A stretch of DNA of 64,000 bases from Chondromyces crocatus (lineage in GTDB: Bacteria; Myxococcota_A; Polyangia; Polyangiales; Polyangiaceae), in the NCBI RefSeq assembly GCF_001189295.1, contig NZ_CP012159.1, positions 4,914,525-4,978,524 of the forward strand, written 5' to 3'. Position 1 is the first letter of the stretch, and each line of letters starts with the position of its first letter. Positions 59,796 through 64,000 of this stretch are shown piece after piece. The notes below the pieces were generated by a model. That model saw nothing but the letters and a program-made list of their open reading frames with translations, was not told the DNA's origin and searched no databases. A program made the position numbers and the translations under genes.

Positions 59796-60334
59796 CGACG
59801 GAAAGCCCTCCTGGCCGACGATCAGAAGCACGCGGCGTCTCCAGGCCAATTGCACATACCGTACCCTCACGCCCGGACTGACCGGTTACCAGGAGCTTGT
59901 GTATTCCGTTCGGTCAGGGGTCGTTGCCATGCACAACGGCACGCATCTGGGTCGACGATGATCCAGCGAAACAGGCCTCTCTGGGAGGGTCATGATCCAT
60001 CCCTGAGCTCCTCTGGAAAGCCTCTGGCGTGCTCGCGGGGGGAGCTGGGGTCCCGAACGTTGGGCCCACCGAGCAGCGGTATGGAACGGGCTGCCTCGTG
60101 GGTTTGATCCATTGTGTGACTCGTCGTGTTTTTCCCACGCGAACCTTCCAAGTCGATCCATGGGGAGCGTGGACGGCAGAGCACCCCATTGCTTGTCGGC
60201 ATTGTTCTCTGCCTCGAAAACGCCCGTGAACCATCCATCCCCACACTCGGGTGAGAAATTCGTTCCAGTCCCTCGCCATACACCAGCTCAATGCCTTGAC
60301 CGACGCCGGGACGTCACACGAATACTCCCACTCC
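59796..60334. other. 539-bp divergent intergenic region
   Basis: Lies between the Rhs gene and the first Cys-rich lipoprotein, which point apart, so it must hold both promoters. TTGACC at 60296-60301 with AATACT at 60321-60326 (19-base spacer) is a weak candidate that would put transcription start right at the GTG at 60335. No small gene or RNA gene recognised. Confidence 0.4.
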
Positions 60335-61348
60335 GTGAAATCACTTCAGCTCCTGGTGGTGGCTTGCAGCCTCGTCGCTCTGGTGACCTGCGGACGTGCG
60401 GACGAACAGCGAGCCCCTTGCGAAGGCGCCTGCTGCACGGCCCCCTGCGATCCCTGCCGTGACGGCGCCTGCGAGGACACCGACGCGCTCGGCTGGGAGC
60501 CCCCTGTGCTCCTCTGGTGGGGCGACGCCGACGACCCCGCACCAGGCTGCCCTGCCTGGGCTCCCCACGTCGTCTTCGAGGGCATCGACGGCCTGTCCGC
60601 AAAGCAGAGCTGCCCCTCCTGCGCCTGCGGCCCTGCCGAGTGCAAGCTCCCTGCGGGAATCGTCGTGTGGGACGAGTTCATGTGCAACGCGCACGACGTC
60701 CCCGACCCGAAGTTCACGCCCTTTCTCGCTCCGGATCCCTGGGACGGCTCCTGCGTCACACACCCCACGATCCCCGCGGGGACCTACAGCTCGGTCCAGT
60801 ACCTGAGCACGACGCTGGCCCCGTGTACGCCCCGCACCGGCCCGGAGCCGATCGTGGCAGAGCCGGTCTGGGCGACGCACGCGCGCGCTTGCAGCGCTGG
60901 CAGCACGCCGCCTGAAGACCCGGTGCCACCAGCAGAGCAAGTCCCACCCGCTGGCTTCAAGGAGTGCCTGTGGCGCCGAGGCGAACCTGGCCCTTGCCCA
61001 GCGCACCATCCCGAACGACGGGTGTTTCACCACGACATCGAGAACTCGCTGGGCTGCACGGCGTGCGCTTGCGGTGAACCGATGGACGGCGACTGCCACG
61101 CCTTGCTCCGACGGTTCGATCTCCCGGCGTGCGACATGACCCCAGGCAAGTGGAGAGGCAACTCCACGGATCTCGACCGCTCTCCCTGCAGCGGCTCGCT
61201 GGGCGGGACCAGCCCCATCAGCCTGGGGAGCATCAACGCCAGGTGGTACGAGCAGCACCCCGGCCGCTGTGACCCTTCGGGAGGTAGCCCAAGCGGCGAG
61301 GTGTGGACGAACGAGCAGACGACCTTCTGCTGCGAGGCAACGCGATGA
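60335..61348 (+). CDS. Cys-rich lipoprotein, paralogue 1 of a tandem pair
   Basis: A protein of about 337 residues; lipobox LVTC with Cys19 (start GTG at 60335; a GTG 28 codons upstream is possible). It has many cysteines in recurring short motifs: CCTAPCDPCRDGACEDTD near the start, SCPSCACGPAEC in the first third and GCTACACGEPMDGDC in the last third, ending with TTFCCEATR. A central beta-rich part is unlike anything I know. The disulfide-rich layout points to an exported, disulfide-stabilised protein. Its stop overlaps the next start as ATGA, so the two paralogues are coupled. Confidence 0.7.
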   Translation: MKSLQLLVVACSLVALVTCGRADEQRAPCEGACCTAPCDPCRDGACEDTDALGWEPPVLLWWGDADDPAPGCPAWAPHVVFEGIDGLSAKQSCPSCACGPAECKLPAGIVVWDEFMCNAHDVPDPKFTPFLAPDPWDGSCVTHPTIPAGTYSSVQYLSTTLAPCTPRTGPEPIVAEPVWATHARACSAGSTPPEDPVPPAEQVPPAGFKECLWRRGEPGPCPAHHPERRVFHHDIENSLGCTACACGEPMDGDCHALLRRFDLPACDMTPGKWRGNSTDLDRSPCSGSLGGTSPISLGSINARWYEQHPGRCDPSGGSPSGEVWTNEQTTFCCEATR

Positions 61349-62406
61349 TCTCCAGACGCTTTCAGGGACCACGACGTCATCAGCGGTTCCGCAGCAGGAC
61401 CCAGGCAGGAATTGCCCTCGGCATGCTGGCCCTGCTCTTTGCCTTGATCCCTGCTTCCTGCAGGTTTGGACGGGTCCTGATCTACACCTGCCCCGATCCC
61501 TGCAAGACCTGCAACGACCCCTGCCATCCTTGCATCGAGGCCGAGGGAGAGTGCGTTCCGGATGCGCCGTTTGGCTGGGCCGGACCTGTGCTCGTGTGGG
61601 CCGCGCCAAGAAACGTCGAGCCCCCGCCCTGCCCAGGGAACGCCCCGTCGCGCGTGTATCAAGGCTACGACGGCCTCAACGTGGAGCGCGGCTGCCCACG
61701 TTGTTCCTGCGGACCCATCACGTGCATGGCGCCCACGACCATCGCCGCCAGCGATCAGCCTGTGTGTACGGGTGATGAGCCGCGCGACGACGACCTCCAC
61801 TTGCCCATCCCGGCGGTCTGGGACGGCGCGTGCCTCGACGTGCCCGCCATCGCTGAAGCGGATGTTGCTTCGCTCAGCGCATCCACGACGCGTGTGGCCG
61901 CCTGCGAGCCCAACTTCGGTCCGGTCCCCTCGACAGGAGACTTCAGCTGGGACTTCCACGCCATGGCCTGCGCCAACGAAGACGGCCCGCGGGTCTGCCA
62001 GGACGAAGTGCAGTGGTGTGCTCCCCGCGCCGAAGGCGATTTCCATCAGTGTGTGTACACCCGCGGTGACGAGCCCACCTGCCCCGCCGGGTATCCGAAG
62101 CGGCGCGTGTTCTTCGAAGGGATCGACGGATCGCTCGCGTGCTCTTCCTGCACGTGTGAAGGCCCCTCGGTCAGCGCGTGCAGGGCCGATCTCTTCGGGT
62201 TCAGTGATCCGGGATGCAACGATGTCGTCGTCGAGCTGACTTCGGAGCTCGGGCCAACAAGGTGCAACGACCAGGTCAGCCCCGGTGGCCTGCGCAGCCT
62301 CTCCCTGAGCTGGACCGTCAACGAACCCGGCGCCTGCACCCCACGCGGCGGCAGCCCGACTGGCCGCGTCACCGCCGACACCCCGACCACCTTCTGCTGC
62401 CTCTGA
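61345..62406 (+). CDS. Cys-rich lipoprotein, paralogue 2 of a tandem pair
   Basis: A 353-residue lipoprotein (lipobox IPASC, Cys39 after a long basic N-region) that repeats the design of its upstream neighbour: CPDPCKTCNDPCHPC, then RGCPRCSCGPITC, then LACSSCTCEGPSVSACRADL, with WDGAC in between and TTFCCL at the end. The order and spacing of cysteine motifs match the other gene, and the flanking residues (VFFEGIDGSL versus VFEGIDGLSA) also match, so it arose by duplication. Its final codons are inside a 17-bp repeat. Function unknown. Confidence 0.7.
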   Translation: MISRRFQGPRRHQRFRSRTQAGIALGMLALLFALIPASCRFGRVLIYTCPDPCKTCNDPCHPCIEAEGECVPDAPFGWAGPVLVWAAPRNVEPPPCPGNAPSRVYQGYDGLNVERGCPRCSCGPITCMAPTTIAASDQPVCTGDEPRDDDLHLPIPAVWDGACLDVPAIAEADVASLSASTTRVAACEPNFGPVPSTGDFSWDFHAMACANEDGPRVCQDEVQWCAPRAEGDFHQCVYTRGDEPTCPAGYPKRRVFFEGIDGSLACSSCTCEGPSVSACRADLFGFSDPGCNDVVVELTSELGPTRCNDQVSPGGLRSLSLSWTVNEPGACTPRGGSPTGRVTADTPTTFCCL

Positions 62407-62600
62407 CGAGCTGCTGCCTCTGACGAGCTGCTGCCTCTGACGAGGAGCCCCTCCTTGGACGAGGGTGGCCTCTGAGAGTCCCTCCTCGGCTCGGTCCCTC
62501 CTCGGCTCGGTCCCTCCTCGGCTCGTCCCTCCTCGGACAGGTGCTGCCTCTGACCGGGCCTGCCTCTGACGGGGCCTGCCTCTGACGAGGGTCCCTCCTG
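62394..62600. repeat. Cluster of short tandem repeats covering the end of paralogue 2
   Basis: Three copies of the 17-bp unit CTGCTGCCTCTGACGAG at 62394, 62411 and 62428; the first contains the stop codon of the second Cys-rich lipoprotein. Next come three to four copies of TCCCTCCTCGGCTCGG (16 bp) from 62479, then two or three of a GCCTGCCTCTGACGGGG-type unit from about 62548. Part of the non-coding stretch 62407-62887. Confidence 0.85.
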
Positions 62601-62727
62601 CCGTCCCGGAGCTTCCGCCGTCCATCGTGAACGTGAGCGGCTGGCCCCCACGCGCGGACGGCGACCCCTCCCTGGCTCACCCTCCTGACCGACTCCCCGG
62701 CCTCTGCAGGACGCCATCCGGGGGCAA

Positions 62728-63168
62728 ACACCGGGTGTGTCGGCGTCACCCCACCAGCAGTTCTGGCGCGAAACTGGGGACGTCGGCGCCTCCCGCCAGG
62801 AGTTCGAGGCCGTGAACTGGGTGCGTCGGCGCGGCCGCCTCGGGTTGGACCGTGAAACTGGGTACGTCGGCAGCGCGCGGGGAGGGGTCACCGCGAAACT
62901 GGGGACGTCGGCGGCCGACACGGCCCGTATCGCCGCGAAACTGGGTGCGTCGGCGACCCCCGACAGAGGCAGTTTCGCTGCGAAACTGGGTGCGTCGGCG
63001 GCTGACCGGGCGGCTTTCGGAGGGAGAGCCGGTGCGTCGGCCGCGGACGACGGGCTACACCACGACATCCTGCGCGTGGCCGTGAGCGCTCGCGAGGCTG
63101 GAGCGAGAGCGCCACCGTCGCCGGCCGACGCCCCCGAGGCTTCCGCGCTGAAAGCGGGTGCGTCGGCG
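62728..63168. repeat. 19-bp direct repeats at 41-45 bp intervals
   Basis: A 19-base core, GAAACTGGGTGCGTCGGCG, starts at about 62728 (degenerate), 62770, 62813, 62854, 62895, 62937, 62982 and 63026, then a decayed gap and one more copy at about 63149. The spacers of roughly 22-26 bp are all different. Mean interval is about 42 bp, and the last copy is at three intervals from the previous one. No cas genes are near. Confidence 0.9.
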
Positions 63169-63490
63169 TCCGACCACCGCAGTTCCGCGGGCCATCATGC
63201 CCTGGTGTGCATCGGGCGTGCAGCGCAGGGGAGGCCGATGTCCCGCCAGCACCGGGCAGCGCCGCCCCTCGACGTCCGACTTCCACATCACGCACCTTGG
63301 CCCGAGCGGCGGCCAGCAGGACCTCATCGTTCGGATCGAGCGGCGCCGTGAGCGTGCGTTCGAGCATGGCCTCCAGGTCCCAGAGGACACGCTGCTCGGC
63401 CTGGTCGGCGAACTCCTGGTCCTCCGACGCATTGAAACGACTCAGCCAGTCGAAGAGAACCAGCGCCTCGTCCGAGGACAGCTCCAGCAT
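62888..63490 (-). CDS. Small conserved-type protein with a tail read through the repeat array
   Basis: About 200 residues in the frame, of which the first 70 look like a conserved domain: LELSSDEALVLFDWLSRFNA, then DQAEQRVLWDLEAMLE. I have an impression that such short proteins (about 75-90 residues) occur in several bacterial phyla with no known role. After residue 70 the sequence turns into Pro/Arg-rich repeats (PTHPVS units) caused by the 42-bp array, so the tail is probably not natural protein but read-through after loss of the original stop. Start ATG at 63490, with a GTG directly before it. Confidence 0.5.
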   Translation of the reverse strand: MLELSSDEALVLFDWLSRFNASEDQEFADQAEQRVLWDLEAMLERTLTAPLDPNDEVLLAAARAKVRDVEVGRRGAALPGAGGTSASPALHARCTPGHDGPRNCGGRTPTHPLSARKPRGRRPATVALSLQPRERSRPRAGCRGVARRPRPTHRLSLRKPPGQPPTHPVSQRNCLCRGSPTHPVSRRYGPCRPPTSPVSR

Positions 63491-63650
63491 CACCGGGCGT
63501 TTGACCCTACGATTCCAGTGCGTCCACCGTGGACGACACGCTCCGTCGCCGTGTCGTGCCAGGGCTCCGACGTCGTTGACATGGAGGATGCACAGGGGTG
63601 AAGCTCGAGCGTCCCTCCCGACGGACGGATGGCCAGCCCCTGGAGGCTCG

Positions 63651-64000
63651 ATGCTCCGGATTCACGCAGACCAGCTCGCGATCTTCGAGCACGCGGCCTT
63701 GCACGATTTCGAGGAGGAAATGGTCGAGCACTGCGCGGTATTATCGCCTTGGATCGAAGCCGCCATCGATCGAGGGGGGCAGGTGGCGATCGTCCGCGCA
63801 GCCATCGCCCGGGCTGCGGACTACGGCTTCACGCTGAAAGGGCCGGTGCGCCTGTTCATCGAACTGGGCTTCCTTCTCGGCCACGGTTTCGACGCGGATG
63901 TGCAGTACCCGTGGGCGCGCATGTTGCTCACCCGCGCGGGGGAGACCCGACCACGGGGCGCTGACATCGAGCAGATGGATTGCGCGGCAGGGCTCCACGG
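63651..64000 (+). CDS. Unrecognised protein cut by the right edge
   Basis: GGAGG lies six bases before the ATG at 63651 and the frame is open to the window end, giving 116 or more residues. The visible part is helical and acidic (HADQLAIFEHAALHDFEEEM, then VEHCAVLSPWIEAAIDRGGQ), with the stretch RLFIELGFLLGHGFDADVQY followed by PWARMLL. A similar FELGFLLGHGFD..PQYPWA pattern is, from memory, common in myxobacterial genes near secretion-system loci, but I cannot confirm it. No signal peptide. Confidence 0.6.
   Translation, partial: MLRIHADQLAIFEHAALHDFEEEMVEHCAVLSPWIEAAIDRGGQVAIVRAAIARAADYGFTLKGPVRLFIELGFLLGHGFDADVQYPWARMLLTRAGETRPRGADIEQMDCAAGLH

Noticed and set aside
62728-63168. CRISPR array
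   Set aside because: The repeat is only 19 bp and degenerate, spacers of 22-26 bp are shorter than usual, and no cas genes are near; direct repeats with a helical period fit better.

Overview
The window comes from a high-GC (roughly 68-70% by eye) soil-type delta-proteobacterial genome, most probably a large-genome myxobacterium of the Polyangia/Sorangiineae type. Support includes a MYXO-CTERM sorting tail on an M36 protease, many secreted lipoproteins with no close named family, RCC1 and Rhs/NHL surface proteins, a kinase/NtrC-type regulator pair, GTG starts and a dense scatter of tandem repeats. The species is an inference; no rRNA or marker gene is present.

Layout. 1-6.2 kb: a YihY-type membrane protein (cut by the window edge), an M17 aminopeptidase, an ATP-grasp ligase, a small protein, a GNAT enzyme and a polysaccharide deacetylase that overlaps it tail to tail. 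6.27-11.46 kb: an accessory island bounded by related GGTCAA motifs. It carries two paralogous zinc-ribbon/HTH-like proteins overlapping a sigma factor, a P63C phage-type protein, a VapD-like protein, an IS1-type transposase and a lipoprotein with a 21-bp repeat tail. 11.5-16 kb: a flippase-like membrane protein, a GNAT protein and two myxobacterial proteins of unknown role. 16.1-20.5 kb: tRNA-Glu and tRNA-Gln, groES-groEL behind a degenerate CIRCE operator, then a Crp-family regulator paired with a cyclic-nucleotide phosphodiesterase-like hydrolase. 20.6-27.3 kb: a PP2C phosphatase, a 22-bp repeat array, and a FAD oxidoreductase/spermidine-synthase-like pair divergent from a DUF4178 protein.

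27.6-34.9 kb: an unusual three-gene set (small acidic protein, class I isoprenoid-synthase-fold protein, subtilisin-like protease with a missing oxyanion Asn), then a membrane histidine kinase translationally coupled to an NtrC-type response regulator. 34.9-41.8 kb: envelope genes, namely UDP-glucose dehydrogenase, GNAT, L,D-transpeptidase, alpha/beta hydrolase coupled to a PHM-like copper monooxygenase lipoprotein, and a CDP-alcohol phosphatidyltransferase. 41.9-51.5 kb: the MYXO-CTERM M36 protease, AraC regulator, short-chain dehydrogenase, a thrombospondin-3/DNRLRE lipoprotein and an RCC1 lipoprotein. 51.8-64 kb: a 2094-residue Rhs/NHL lipoprotein followed by two co-directional genes, two paralogous Cys-rich lipoproteins, two repeat arrays and a gene cut by the right edge.

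The parts most worth a second look are the 27.6-30.9 kb cassette, the sigma/zinc-ribbon cassette with its island, the Rhs locus, and the two arrays at 21.8 and 62.7 kb, each of which keeps a regular period.
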